A DNA stretch of 64,000 nt from the NCBI GenBank assembly GCA_001898625.1, contig MKUP01000010.1, positions 248,001 to 312,000 of the forward strand, given 5' to 3'. Both the position numbers and the translations under genes were made by a program. Source of the stretch: Burkholderiales bacterium 67-32. GTDB taxonomy: Bacteria; Pseudomonadota; Gammaproteobacteria; Burkholderiales; Burkholderiaceae_B. The notes under the pieces were generated by a model, which saw only the letters and a program-made list of their open reading frames with translations, was not told the origin of the DNA and did no database searches. Shown here one piece after another: positions 1 to 8,751 of the stretch (its first letter is position 1; the number at the start of each line of letters is the position of its first letter).

Positions 1-223
1 ACAGGCCGGCGGCACGTGCCAGGCGCGCGGTTTCCTCGGTGGAGCGGGGCTTGACCACGGCCAGGGCCGGCCGCTGCCACGGCCAGTCGATGAGATCGGA
101 CGAGGCCAGGGCCAGTGCCCGCGTCTCGAGGATGACGTTCTCATGTCCCGCGATGGCCGCGAGCTCCGCCAGGCAATCGCCGGGCAGGGCGGCAACGGCG
201 TTTCCCCGGGCGGCGGGCGTCAT
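1..223 (-). CDS. FAD-binding oxidoreductase, N-terminal fragment
   Basis: Only the first 74 codons lie in the window; the gene runs off the left edge. The visible part ends in a segment reading VVKPRSTEETARLARAAG. This is the typical start of the FAD_binding_4 (PCMH-type) fold seen in GlcD-like or D-lactate dehydrogenase-like flavoenzymes, where the residues precede the pyrophosphate-binding loop. The ATG overlaps the stop codon of the upstream tetR by the ATGA arrangement, so the two are probably cotranscribed. Substrate cannot be told from this fragment. Confidence 0.7.
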   Translation of the reverse strand, partial: MTPAARGNAVAALPGDCLAELAAIAGHENVILETRALALASSDLIDWPWQRPALAVVKPRSTEETARLARAAGL

Positions 224-990
224 GGCCTGGCCGCCTTGCGCGCGGGCTTGGACGCCGCCTTGGTGGCCTTGGCTGCCGTCTTTGCCGGGCGGGCGGCCTT
301 CGCCTTCGCCGAGGGCGGGGCGTCGGCTTCAGGCGCCGGAGCGGCCAGGGTGGGAATCATGCCGGGCGGGCAGTACAGGGCGCCCATCAGGAAGCGGCTC
401 ATGCCGGCGGCCACGTCGTTGACGCTCAGGCGGCCGTCGGCGCGGAACCACTTGGTTATCCAGTTGATGGAACCGAGCATGGAGAAGCCCGCCAGCAGGC
501 TGTCGTCGCAATGGAACTCGCCGGCTTTCATGCCTTCCTCGATGAGCTTGCGCACGCCGCGCTCGAACTCGTCGCGGCGCGCCACGTAGACGTCCCGGTT
601 CTCGGGCCGCAGGTTTTCCAGGTCGGTCAGCAGCACGCTGCCCAGTCCGTCCTTCAGGATGCCGACGATGTGGGCCGCCAGCAGGTGCTGCAGCCGTTCC
701 CCCGGCGACCCCTTGGCCTGGCGCGCGCGGCGCAGCGCTTCCAGGCTCGCGTCCATCGCCCGCATGTGGCACTGGTAGAGGATGTCCTGCTTGTCGGTGA
801 AGTAGTAGTAGAGATTGCCTTTGGTGATGCCCAGTTCGTCGGCGATGTCCTGCATCGTGAGCGTCGACAGGCGGCCGCTGCTCAGCACGCTGGCCACGCT
901 GTTGAGGATGGCGTCGCGGCGTGTCGCCTTGCCGACGCGCCGTCCGTCCCAGCGCGCGGCCGGCGTCGTATTGGAGGTGTCTTCTGGCAT
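220..990 (-). CDS. TetR/AcrR-family regulator with Lys/Ala-rich tail
   Basis: A 256-residue transcriptional repressor of the TetR family. The N-terminal helix-turn-helix (about residues 45-65, ending GNLYYYFTDKQDIL) is textbook. The start at 990 is chosen because the open frame upstream of it covers the operator region and reads as noncoding. The ligand-binding domain is followed by an unusual tail of 36 residues (221-256) with 15 Ala, 7 Lys and 3 Arg, like a histone H1-type tail. The gene is divergent from a MaoC-family gene, and two palindromes (1003-1022 and 1046-1067) lie between them, the nearer one 13 bp from this start, so autoregulation is expected. A third copy at 9243-9260 extends the regulon. 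The effector is probably an acyl-CoA or pathway acid (inference). Confidence 0.88.
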   Translation of the reverse strand: MPEDTSNTTPAARWDGRRVGKATRRDAILNSVASVLSSGRLSTLTMQDIADELGITKGNLYYYFTDKQDILYQCHMRAMDASLEALRRARQAKGSPGERLQHLLAAHIVGILKDGLGSVLLTDLENLRPENRDVYVARRDEFERGVRKLIEEGMKAGEFHCDDSLLAGFSMLGSINWITKWFRADGRLSVNDVAAGMSRFLMGALYCPPGMIPTLAAPAPEADAPPSAKAKAARPAKTAAKATKAASKPARKAARP

Positions 991-1002
991 AGGAAATTTT
1001 GT

Positions 1003-1022
1003 ATTTGACTTCTGGTTCAAAT
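1003..1022. promoter_or_regulatory. Operator-like palindrome, site 1 of 3
   Basis: Inverted repeat ATTTGA-N8-TCAAAT, 13 bp upstream of the tetR start codon. The 18-bp core TTTGAC..GTTCAAA pattern is repeated at 1046-1067 and 9243-9260 with the identical 8-bp spacer, which argues for one regulator binding all three. Confidence 0.7.
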
Positions 1023-1045
1023 TGAAGATAGAGTGCCGACGTTGG

Positions 1046-1067
1046 TTTTTGACTTTATGTTCAAAAA
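1046..1067. promoter_or_regulatory. Operator-like palindrome, site 2 of 3
   Basis: Perfect inverted repeat with 7-bp arms, TTTTTGA-N8-TCAAAAA, in the divergent region between tetR and the first maoC gene. It has the same arms and spacer length as the sites at 1003 and 9243. Confidence 0.72.
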
Positions 1068-1147
1068 CTATATTCCGCATCGCCAGATGCGTCAACTCGG
1101 AGTCTTTGCTCATGCCCGGCAGCGCAGCATTGTCCGGTGGCTCGGCC

Positions 1148-1600
1148 ATGGAACACCAGGCCAGACCACTGTCCGAAGGACTGGCTTTCCACGGCCCGTC
1201 CAAAACCTTGAACGACGCGCACTTCCTGCTGTTCTCCGGTATTACCGGGGACGTGCACCGCAGTCACTACGACGTCGAGTACGCAAAGAATACGCGGTTC
1301 GGCAAGCCATTGGCCCATGGCCTGCTGCTTGCCTCCCTGACCGCGCTCGGCGCCTCGGAGCTGCGCGACCACATCGAGGGTTTCGTGCTGGTCGAGCAGG
1401 GCTGCCGCTATCTGCATCCCGCAACGGTGGGCGATACGGTCCGCTCCTGCTTCGTCATCGAGAAGGTCTGGGAGGAAGGCCACCGCAAGTACTGCAAAGT
1501 GGCCACTCGCCTGGAGAACCAGGACGGCCGGCTTTTGCTGGAAGGATTCCACTGCTATCGCATCATCGTTCCCGGGCAGGAGGAGCAGGGCCATGACTGA
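1148..1600 (+). CDS. MaoC-like hydratase/dehydratase (copy 1)
   Basis: A 150-residue single hot-dog-fold protein of the MaoC (R-specific enoyl-CoA hydratase) type. The segment DAHFLLFSGITGDVHRSHYD contains the D-x5-H hydratase signature. It is a clear paralogue of the gene at 8752-9222: both share FLLFS, RFGKPL.HGLLLAS.TALG, VEQGCRYL.PA.VGDTV and LLEGFH.YR. The ATG at 1148 is chosen by alignment with that paralogue; an in-frame ATG at 1112 would add 12 residues. It overlaps the following monooxygenase gene by 8 bp. Expected role is hydration of an enoyl-CoA intermediate or removal of water from a hydroxyacyl-CoA; the substrate is unknown. Confidence 0.82.
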   Translation: MEHQARPLSEGLAFHGPSKTLNDAHFLLFSGITGDVHRSHYDVEYAKNTRFGKPLAHGLLLASLTALGASELRDHIEGFVLVEQGCRYLHPATVGDTVRSCFVIEKVWEEGHRKYCKVATRLENQDGRLLLEGFHCYRIIVPGQEEQGHD

Positions 1601-2738
1601 TCGGATCTCCGTCGCCATCGTCGGCGCCGGCATAGGCGGGCTCGCGGCCGCCGCCCTGCTGCGGCAGGCCGGTATCGCCGTTCACATCTACGAGCAGGCG
1701 CCGCGCTTCGCCCGCGTCGGCGCCGGGATACAGATGGCGCCCAATGCGTGCAAGGTGCTGCGCCGGATCGGCGTGGAAGACCGCCTGCGCGAGCACGCGT
1801 TGATCCCGGAGTCCAGCCTGAACCGCGATTACGACACCGGCGCCGTCACCAATGAATTCCCCATCGCCGGCCACGTCGAGGCTCGCTACGCCGCGCCCTT
1901 CCTGTGCCTGCACCGCGGCGACCTGCACGCCGCGCTGGAGTCGGCGGTTCCCGCCGAGGACATCTCGTTGGGCAGGAAGCTGGAGTCGCTGAGCCAGAAT
2001 GAACGGGGCGTCACGTTGTCCTTCGCCGACGGTTCGCAGGTCAGCGCCGATGCCGTGATCGGCGCCGATGGCGTCCACTCGCGGGTGCGCGAGATCATCC
2101 TGGGACCCGAGCAGCCCGTGTTCACCGGCCGCATCGCCTACCGCGCGACCTTCCCGGCCGAGCGCCTGGGCGAGCACCGCATCGAGCGTTCGCGCATCAA
2201 GTGGTGGGGCAAGGACCGCCACATCGTCATGTACTACACGACCGCGGCCGCCGACGAGGTGTACTTCACCACCAGCGTGCCCGACGACGGCAAGTGGGCC
2301 ACCAGCGAGTCCTGGTCCACCAAGGGCGACCTGGGCGAACTGCGAGCGGCCTTCGCGCAATTCCACCCGCAGGTGCGGGCGGTCCTGGATGCATGCCCGG
2401 AGGTCTACAAGTGGGCGCTGCTGGCGCGCGACCCGCTGCCGCGCTGGACGGAGGGGCGCGTCGCGCTGCTGGGGGATGCCTGCCATCCGATGCCGCCGTA
2501 CATGGCGCAAGGCGCCAGCGCCGCGCTCGAGGACGCCGCCATCCTGGCGCGCTGCCTGGCCGAGGCAACGAAGTCGACCGCGGCCGCGGCGCTGCGGCGC
2601 TATGCCGACACGCGGCTGCCGCGTACCTCGAAGCTCCAGCTCTCGGCCAAGGCCAACAACTGGATGCGCAACGACACCAATCCGGACTGGGTGTACGGCT
2701 ACGACGCCTGGACCGAACCGCTGGCGTCCATCCGCTGA
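1593..2738 (+). CDS. FAD-dependent aromatic-ring monooxygenase (NicC/salicylate hydroxylase-like)
   Basis: A 381-residue group A flavoprotein monooxygenase. The N-terminal Rossmann motif (VAIVGAGIGGLAAAALL), the DG motif (IGADGVHSRVR) and the GD motif (LLGDACHPMPPYMAQGAS) appear in the expected order. The length and the C-terminal NDTNPDWVYGYDAW segment resemble 6-hydroxynicotinate 3-monooxygenase and its relatives, which decarboxylate and hydroxylate a ring acid. No other nicotinate-pathway gene is nearby, so the ring substrate is left open. It overlaps the upstream maoC gene by 8 bp and is followed after 42 bp by a Bug receptor, which suggests import and ring attack are coupled in one transcript. 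Confidence 0.85.
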   Translation: MTDRISVAIVGAGIGGLAAAALLRQAGIAVHIYEQAPRFARVGAGIQMAPNACKVLRRIGVEDRLREHALIPESSLNRDYDTGAVTNEFPIAGHVEARYAAPFLCLHRGDLHAALESAVPAEDISLGRKLESLSQNERGVTLSFADGSQVSADAVIGADGVHSRVREIILGPEQPVFTGRIAYRATFPAERLGEHRIERSRIKWWGKDRHIVMYYTTAAADEVYFTTSVPDDGKWATSESWSTKGDLGELRAAFAQFHPQVRAVLDACPEVYKWALLARDPLPRWTEGRVALLGDACHPMPPYMAQGASAALEDAAILARCLAEATKSTAAAALRRYADTRLPRTSKLQLSAKANNWMRNDTNPDWVYGYDAWTEPLASIR

Positions 2739-2780
2739 GCGAAACCCTCTTGCTGGTACTCACCCCTTCAGGAGCATCAC

Positions 2781-3752
2781 ATGAAACGATTTGCCATTCC
2801 GATCCTGTTCGCCGCTGTCGCCCCCACGCTGCCCGCCGCCGGTTTCGCCGCCGATGCGGGCTATCCCAACCGGCCCATACGGCTGATCAATCCCCAGGCC
2901 GCCGGCGGGACGTCCGACGCCATCTCGCGCCTGTTCGCCGAGAAGCTGGCCATCGAGCTGGGCCAGCCGGTCGTCGTCGAGAACAAGGTGGGCGCCAGCA
3001 CGATGATAGGCGCGGACGCCGTGGCCAAGGCCGCACCGGACGGCTATACCTTGCTGACCGCGTCGGTCACCACGCTGGCGATCAATCCCAGCCTTTTCGC
3101 CAAGATGCCCTATGACCCCATCAAGGATTTCGAGCCGGTCTCGGTCATGGCGGAGAACCCCTATTACCTGATGGCCAGCCCGATGCTGCCCGCCAACAAT
3201 GTCCAGGAACTGATCAAGCTGGCCAAGTCCCAGCCGGGCAAGCTGAACTACGCTTCGCCGGGAACCGGCACCTCGCCCCAACTGGTGGGGGCGCTGCTGG
3301 CGTCGATGGCGGGCATCCAGGTGGTGCACGTCCCGTACAAGGGAACCAGCACGGCCGAGGTCGACATGGCGGCCGGGCGGGTGCAGTTCATGTTCAGCGG
3401 TAGCGGCCTGCCGACCATCAAGGCGGGTCGCGCCAAGGCGCTCGGGTACACCGGGGCCACGCGATCGGCGGAAATGCCGGACCTGCCGACCGTGGCCGAG
3501 CAAGGGCTGCCCGGCTTCGAGGCCGCGGTCTGGAACGGGCTGGTGGCGCCGGCCGGGACGCCGCCCGCCATCGTCGACAGGCTGGCCAAGGCGATATCGA
3601 AGATCGCCAGGATGCCCGACGTGCGGGAGCGCATGGCCTCGTACTCGGCGGTGGCGGTGGGCAACACGCCCGAGGAATTCGCCGCGCTGATCCGGCGGGA
3701 TACCCAGAAATGGGGCGACATCATCCGCAAGACCGGCGTGCGCCTGGACTGA
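2781..3752 (+). CDS. Bug/TctC-family periplasmic substrate-binding protein
   Basis: A 323-residue tripartite-tricarboxylate-transporter receptor of the type greatly expanded in Bordetella. A signal peptide (about residues 1-24, ending FAADAGYPNRP) is followed by the family hallmarks YPNRPIRLINPQAAGGTSD, NKVGASTMIGADAVAKAAPDGYTLL and a VPYKG segment. An AGGAG ribosome site sits just ahead of the ATG. It lies inside the catabolic operon between the monooxygenase and a CoA-transferase gene, so its ligand is probably the growth substrate of the cluster, likely a carboxylic acid (inference). No TctA/TctB membrane subunits are present, as is usual for orphan Bug genes. Confidence 0.92.
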   Translation: MKRFAIPILFAAVAPTLPAAGFAADAGYPNRPIRLINPQAAGGTSDAISRLFAEKLAIELGQPVVVENKVGASTMIGADAVAKAAPDGYTLLTASVTTLAINPSLFAKMPYDPIKDFEPVSVMAENPYYLMASPMLPANNVQELIKLAKSQPGKLNYASPGTGTSPQLVGALLASMAGIQVVHVPYKGTSTAEVDMAAGRVQFMFSGSGLPTIKAGRAKALGYTGATRSAEMPDLPTVAEQGLPGFEAAVWNGLVAPAGTPPAIVDRLAKAISKIARMPDVRERMASYSAVAVGNTPEEFAALIRRDTQKWGDIIRKTGVRLD

Positions 3753-3818
3753 CGCAGGACTTCCCCCGGGGCGGCGGCGACGCGGCCCCGCGTTTCATCC
3801 TTACTTGAAGACCCGACA

Positions 3819-5048
3819 ATGCTAGACCGCAAACCCGCCATAGACAGACAGGCCGCGGCGACGGGGCCGCTGCAGGGCATCCGCGTCCTCGACCTGACGA
3901 CCACCATCCTGGGGCCGCTGGCGACCCAGACGCTGGGCGACATGGGCGCCGATATCATCAAGATCGAGTCGCCCGTGGGCGATCTCAACCGCCAGATAGG
4001 CCCGGCTCCCCATCCCGGCATGGCGGCCTTCTTCGCCAACGTGAACCGCAACAAGCGCAGCGTGGTGCTGGACCTGAAGCAGCCCGCCGCGCTGGACGCC
4101 CTGATGCGGCTGGTCGACAGCGCGGACGTGTTCGTGCACGGCATGCGCCCCAAGGCCGCCGAGCGGCTGGGCATCGACTATGCGGCGATTTCCCGGCGCA
4201 ATCCGGCCATCGTCTACGGATCGGCGTCGGGATACCGGCACGACGGCCCACGCGCCAACCTGCCGGCCTACGACGACATCATCCAGGGCGAGTGCGGCCT
4301 GGCCGGGCTGGTGGGCAAGACCTCCGGCGAGCCGCGCTACATCCCGACCGTGATCGCCGACAAGTTCACGGGCCACATGCTGGCGTCGGCCATCGCCATG
4401 GCGCTGCTGAGCCGGGAGCGGACGGGGAAGGGCCAGGAGGTGCACGTTCCCATGTTCGAGACGATGCTGTCCTTCCTGCTGGTGGAACACCTGTGGACGC
4501 GCGCCTTCGACGGCAACGAAGGCACGCTTGGCTATACGCGTCTCTTGACCCGGCATCGCCGGCCCTACGCGACGCGCGACGGCCACATCTGCATCATGGC
4601 CAACACCGATGCGCACTGGAAGGCCCTGCTGGCGGCCCTGGACATACCGCAGGCCAGCGCCGACCCGCGGTTCGCGACGCTGGAGGCGCGGGCGCGCAAC
4701 GTCGACGAGCTGTATTCGATCATCGCCGAGCGCATTGGCCACTATGGCACCGCCGAGCTGCGCGCCCGGCTCGACGCCGGCGACGTGCCGGCCGGGGCGA
4801 TGAATACGCTGGAGGAACTGATGGACGATCCCTACCTGAAGGACAGCGGCTTCTTCCACCAGTACGAGCATCCCGAGATCGGACCCATGATGACCACCGC
4901 CGTCCCGGTCTATTTCTCGGAAACGCCCGCCACCATCCGCACGCCGCCGCCCACGCCGGGCCAGCATACGCGCGAGGTCCTGGCCGAGGCGGGACTGAGC
5001 GCGAGCGACATCGACGCGGCAACCCATGATTCCTGGAGCAAGCGATGA
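3819..5048 (+). CDS. CaiB/BaiF family (class III) CoA-transferase
   Basis: A 409-residue class III CoA-transferase, which moves CoA between carboxylic acids. It opens with GIRVLDLTTTILGPLATQTLGDMGADIIKIE, the typical CoA-binding Rossmann start. It carries NKRSVVLDLKQP and the SGYRHDGPRANLPAYD segment, where Asp-152 is the expected nucleophile that forms the aspartyl-CoA thioester. The 409-residue length fits the family. The stop codon overlaps the start of the ThDP enzyme gene (ATGA). It probably activates the substrate or a ring-opened acid for the MaoC enzymes. Confidence 0.92.
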   Translation: MLDRKPAIDRQAAATGPLQGIRVLDLTTTILGPLATQTLGDMGADIIKIESPVGDLNRQIGPAPHPGMAAFFANVNRNKRSVVLDLKQPAALDALMRLVDSADVFVHGMRPKAAERLGIDYAAISRRNPAIVYGSASGYRHDGPRANLPAYDDIIQGECGLAGLVGKTSGEPRYIPTVIADKFTGHMLASAIAMALLSRERTGKGQEVHVPMFETMLSFLLVEHLWTRAFDGNEGTLGYTRLLTRHRRPYATRDGHICIMANTDAHWKALLAALDIPQASADPRFATLEARARNVDELYSIIAERIGHYGTAELRARLDAGDVPAGAMNTLEELMDDPYLKDSGFFHQYEHPEIGPMMTTAVPVYFSETPATIRTPPPTPGQHTREVLAEAGLSASDIDAATHDSWSKR

Positions 5049-6775
5049 ACCCGTCCGCGCCGGAAAACCGGAGCACGTCCAGCCACTTCCTCGATGGTTT
5101 GCTGGAAGTGGGGATCGACTACCTGTTCTGCAACATGGGCACCGACCACGCGCCCATCATCGAGGAGCTGGCCGAGCGCCGCAAGCAGGGTCGCAAATCT
5201 CCGGCCGTCTTCCTGTGCCCGCACGAAAGCACCGCAGCGCACATGGCCGGCGGCTACGCGGCGGCCACGGGGCGGGGCCAGGGCGTGCTGGTCCACGTCG
5301 ACGTGGGAACCGCCAACGCCTCGATGGCCATGCACAACCTGCTGCGCAGCCGCATTCCCGTGCTGCTGATGGCGGGCAAGGCGCCTTTCACGACCTCCGG
5401 CGAGCTGCTGGGCAGCCGCGATACCTACGTGCACTTCATCCAGGAACCGTTCGACCAGGGCGCACTGGTACGCCCCTACGTGAAATGGGAATGGACGCTG
5501 CCGTCGGGCGTGGTGGTGAAGGAAACGCTGCGCCGCGCGCATAGCGTGATGCATTCCGAACCGAAAGGGCCGGTCTATCTGATGTTGCCGCGCGAGACGC
5601 TGACCGAGACCTGGCCCGACGATCGCATGCGCGCGTATCCGGCCGGGCAGTTCGGCCCGCTGGAAGCGGGCGGCGCCGATCCCGAGGTGATCGGGCGCAT
5701 CGTCGATGCCTTGCTGGGGGCAGAGCATCCCATCCTGGTGACGGCCTACGCCGGCCGCAGCCCCCGGGCGTCCGCCGCCATCGAGGCCTTGGCGCTGCGC
5801 GCGGGCATCCGGGTGTTCGAGTCGAACATGGTGAACAACATGTCGCACGAGGGGCCGTGCTTCTGCGGCGGCCAGCCCGGCCCGCACCTGGCGCGGGCCG
5901 ACGTCGCCCTCATGGTGGACGTTGACGTGCCCTGGTTCCCGCGGGACGTCCAGTTCAACGAGCGGACCTTCTGGGTTCAGATCGACGTGGACGTGCTCAA
6001 GCAGGACTCGCCCATGTGGACCTTTCCCGCGAACCTGCGGGTGCAGGCCGACAGCGCCCGGGTGCTGGAACAGGTCCTGGAGGAAATCGACCGCCGGGGT
6101 CCCGCGGGACTGGAGGCCGCCGCGCGCGCCCGCTGCGTCCAGATCGCCGACGAACGCCGCCGCGTTCGCGAAGACGCGGCCAGGAAGGCGGCCGATCCCG
6201 GCGCGCCCGGACGGATCAATCCCCATTTCCTGTTCGCCGAGCTGGCGCGCCATATCGACGATCACGACATCATCATGAACGAGGCCGTGCGCAATGCACC
6301 GGCCCTGGCGGCGCAGATTCCGCGGCCCATCCCCGGGACCATGGTGCGCGTGGGCGGCGGCGGCCTGGGCGCTTCCGGCGGCATGGCGCTGGGGGCGAAG
6401 CTGGCCAGCCCCGACCGGATGGTGATCCAGGTCGTGGGGGACGGTAGTTTCTATTTCAACAACCCGAGCTCGGTGTTCGCGGTATCGCGCCGCTACCAGT
6501 TGCCGCTGTTGACCGTCGTGTTGGACAACGGCGGCTGGTCGGCGGTCAAGCAATCCACGCTGCGTGTCTATCCGGAAGGCGAGGCGCAGGCCCAGGACGC
6601 GTTCGAGGCGGAACTGCCGGAGGGCGTGGAATACACCCGGATCGGGGAAGCCTTCGGCGCCCATGGCGTGAAGGTGACCGACCCCGAACGCCTGGCCCAG
6701 GCCGTCCAGGACTGCGTCGCCTCGGTCAAGTCGGGCCGATCGGCGATCCTGCACGTGCAGATCACGGCGTTCTGA
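5045..6775 (+). CDS. Thiamine-diphosphate-dependent enzyme (acetolactate synthase/decarboxylase-like)
   Basis: A 576-residue member of the large-subunit acetolactate synthase/benzoylformate decarboxylase superfamily. The N-terminal domain has the catalytic glutamate in CPHESTAAHMAGGYA. The C-terminal domain has the ThDP-Mg motif, starting GDGSFYFNN and ending VVLDNGG. The following gene encodes an aldehyde dehydrogenase, as in mandelate-type pathways where a 2-oxo acid is decarboxylated and the aldehyde oxidised. That pairing supports a decarboxylase role over acetolactate synthesis (inference). Several annotated relatives are only called thiamine pyrophosphate-requiring protein, so substrate is open. 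Confidence 0.85.
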   Translation: MNPSAPENRSTSSHFLDGLLEVGIDYLFCNMGTDHAPIIEELAERRKQGRKSPAVFLCPHESTAAHMAGGYAAATGRGQGVLVHVDVGTANASMAMHNLLRSRIPVLLMAGKAPFTTSGELLGSRDTYVHFIQEPFDQGALVRPYVKWEWTLPSGVVVKETLRRAHSVMHSEPKGPVYLMLPRETLTETWPDDRMRAYPAGQFGPLEAGGADPEVIGRIVDALLGAEHPILVTAYAGRSPRASAAIEALALRAGIRVFESNMVNNMSHEGPCFCGGQPGPHLARADVALMVDVDVPWFPRDVQFNERTFWVQIDVDVLKQDSPMWTFPANLRVQADSARVLEQVLEEIDRRGPAGLEAAARARCVQIADERRRVREDAARKAADPGAPGRINPHFLFAELARHIDDHDIIMNEAVRNAPALAAQIPRPIPGTMVRVGGGGLGASGGMALGAKLASPDRMVIQVVGDGSFYFNNPSSVFAVSRRYQLPLLTVVLDNGGWSAVKQSTLRVYPEGEAQAQDAFEAELPEGVEYTRIGEAFGAHGVKVTDPERLAQAVQDCVASVKSGRSAILHVQITAF

Positions 6776-6805
6776 TCTTCCAACCCTTTCAGTGACCGAA
6801 CCGAT

Positions 6806-8266
6806 ATGCCCCAAACACCCTACACCTCGCTCCAGCTATACATCGACGGCCTGTGGCTGGACGGCGGCGGCAGGCTGACCGAAGCCGTGATCGATCCTTC
6901 GACCGAGGCGGTTCTCGGCCATCTGCCGCACGCCTCGTCCGCGGACCTGGACCGGGCGCTGGCCGCCGCCGCGCGCGCCATGCCTGCCTGGGCCGCCACG
7001 CCGGCGTTCGAACGCGGGCGTCTGCTCAAACGGACGGCCGATCTGATCCGCGAGCGGCTCGAGCACATCGCGCGGGTCCTGACGCTGGAACAGGGCAAGC
7101 CGCTGCGCGAGTCCCGGATCGAGATCGCGCTGACCGCCGACATCTTCGAGTGGATGGCCGAGGAAGGGCGGCGGGCCTACGGCCGCATCGTGCCGGCGCG
7201 CCATCCCGACCTGCACTGGAGCGTGCACCAGGAGCCGGTCGGCGTGGTCGCGGCGTTCGCGCCCTGGAATTTCCCGGGGACCACGCCGTCGCGCAAGATG
7301 GCCGGGCCGCTGGCCGCCGGCTGCACCTGCATCCTGAAGGCGTCCGAGGAAACCCCCGGCACGGCCATCGAGCTGACGCGGGCGCTGCATGACGCGGGCG
7401 TGCCGCCGGGCGTGTTCAATCTGGTGTTCGGCGTGCCCGCCGAAGTGTCCGATCACCTGATCGGCTCGCCCATCGTGCGCAAGCTGACCTTCACCGGCTC
7501 GACGGCGGTGGGCAAGCATCTGGCGGGACTGGCCGCGCAGGGGCTGAAGTCGACCACGATGGAACTGGGCGGACACGCGCCGGTGCTGATCTACGACGAC
7601 ATCGATCCGGCGGCCGTCGCGCGCCAGGCCGTTGCCTCCAAGTTCAGGAACGCCGGGCAGGTCTGCGTATCGCCCAGCCGCATCTTCGTGCAGGACGGTG
7701 TCTACGAGGAGTTCGTGGCGCATTTCATCGAGCAGACCCGTGCCATGCAGGTCGGCTCGGGGTTGGACGAGCGCAACGCGATGGGGCCGCTGGCCAATCC
7801 GCGGCGGCTGGCCGCCATGGGCGAATACGTGGCGGATGCGCGGGAGAAGGGCGCGGCGATACGCACGGGCGGTGCCCGGCGCGAGGGCCCCGGGTTCTAT
7901 TGGGAGCCGACCGTGGTGACCGACATTCCCGCCTCAGCCCGCATTCTGCACGAGGAGCCCTTCGGGCCGATCGCCTCGCTGATCCGTTTCCGCGACGAGG
8001 CCGAGGTGCTGGTGCAGGCCAACGCGCTGCGCTATGGCCTGGCGTCCTACGTCTTCACCTCGGACCTGGATCGGGCGGCCCGTGCGTCCCAGGCGCTCAA
8101 GGCCGGCCTGGTGGGCATCAATACGTTCACCGTCAGCGGCCCGGAAACGCCGTGGGGCGGGGTGGGGGACAGCGGCTATGGCAAGGAGGGCGGGATCGAG
8201 GGCTTGCAGGGATACATGAGCGTGAAATTCGTCTCGCAAGGCCCGGCGGCGCGGCGCGCCCGCTGA
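6806..8266 (+). CDS. NAD(P)-dependent aldehyde dehydrogenase (succinate-semialdehyde dehydrogenase-like)
   Basis: A 486-residue ALDH-superfamily enzyme. It has the Asn of the FAPWNFPG segment, the glutamate in TMELGGHAPVL and the catalytic Cys-287 in RNAGQVCVSPSR. The general layout matches the succinate-semialdehyde dehydrogenase branch. It starts 30 bp after the ThDP enzyme and is the last gene of the plus-strand operon, closed by a strong hairpin at 8295-8322. It probably oxidises the aldehyde released by the ThDP enzyme. Confidence 0.92.
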   Translation: MPQTPYTSLQLYIDGLWLDGGGRLTEAVIDPSTEAVLGHLPHASSADLDRALAAAARAMPAWAATPAFERGRLLKRTADLIRERLEHIARVLTLEQGKPLRESRIEIALTADIFEWMAEEGRRAYGRIVPARHPDLHWSVHQEPVGVVAAFAPWNFPGTTPSRKMAGPLAAGCTCILKASEETPGTAIELTRALHDAGVPPGVFNLVFGVPAEVSDHLIGSPIVRKLTFTGSTAVGKHLAGLAAQGLKSTTMELGGHAPVLIYDDIDPAAVARQAVASKFRNAGQVCVSPSRIFVQDGVYEEFVAHFIEQTRAMQVGSGLDERNAMGPLANPRRLAAMGEYVADAREKGAAIRTGGARREGPGFYWEPTVVTDIPASARILHEEPFGPIASLIRFRDEAEVLVQANALRYGLASYVFTSDLDRAARASQALKAGLVGINTFTVSGPETPWGGVGDSGYGKEGGIEGLQGYMSVKFVSQGPAARRAR

Positions 8267-8294
8267 GTTTCGCGATCGACGCGGCATCCCGGAT

Positions 8295-8322
8295 GCGGGG
8301 TACGGCCCAGGCCGTACCCCGC
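8295..8322. terminator. Bidirectional terminator hairpin
   Basis: A perfect 12-bp stem (left arm 8295-8306, right arm 8311-8322) with a CCAG loop lies between the convergent aldehyde dehydrogenase and ridA genes. There is no clear U tract on either strand, but stem strength and position fit a shared terminator. Confidence 0.75.
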
Positions 8323-8342
8323 GTTCGCCGTTGGGCCGCGTG

Positions 8343-8750
8343 TCAGGCGGCGGGGGCCGAACCGATGACGGCCATCGCCGATATCTCGATCAGGGCGTCC
8401 TTGCGCAGCAGCGCCGCGACCTTGACGCCGCTGGACGTGGGACGCGCCGTGGTGAAGAACTCGCGCCGCACGTCGGCCGTGCCGGCGTAGTTCTCGGTGG
8501 TGACGAAGAAGTCGTGGGTCTGGACGATGTCGTTGCAGGAGCCGCCGGCGGCCTTGAGCAGGGCGTCGAACTTGCGGAAGATCTGGCGCGTCTGTTCGAC
8601 GATGTCGCCGGGTGCCGTGATGATACCGGTCTCGTCGGTGCCCGTGGTGCCCGACAGCCAGACCATGTTGCCTATGCGCAAGGCGGGAACGTAGGTGTAG
8701 CGGTCGGGCCAGGGCTTGCCTTGGGTAAGGATTTCGCGGGCTTCCTGCAT
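8343..8750 (-). CDS. RidA/YjgF-family protein
   Basis: A 135-residue member of the RidA family, which includes enamine/imine deaminases and the 2-aminomuconate deaminases. The segments MVWLSGTTGTDETG and KDALIEISAMAVIG place the family's core strands and the C-terminal glutamate. It starts 1 bp after the stop of the upstream maoC gene, so the two form an operon on the minus strand. In this catabolic setting it may deaminate or tautomerise a ring-cleavage product rather than detoxify aminoacrylate (inference). Confidence 0.85.
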   Translation of the reverse strand: MQEAREILTQGKPWPDRYTYVPALRIGNMVWLSGTTGTDETGIITAPGDIVEQTRQIFRKFDALLKAAGGSCNDIVQTHDFFVTTENYAGTADVRREFFTTARPTSSGVKVAALLRKDALIEISAMAVIGSAPAA

Positions 8751-8751
8751 G

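Noticed and set aside
1593-2738. Naming the monooxygenase nicC and the cluster a nicotinate pathway
   Set aside because: The enzyme resembles NicC, but none of nicA, nicB, nicD, nicE, nicF or nicX is present. The CoA-transferase and MaoC genes do not belong to that pathway.
3753-3818. A GC-rich partial hairpin between the Bug and CoA-transferase genes
   Set aside because: The stem is only about 6 bp with a large loop. The genes look like one operon, so it is not called a terminator.
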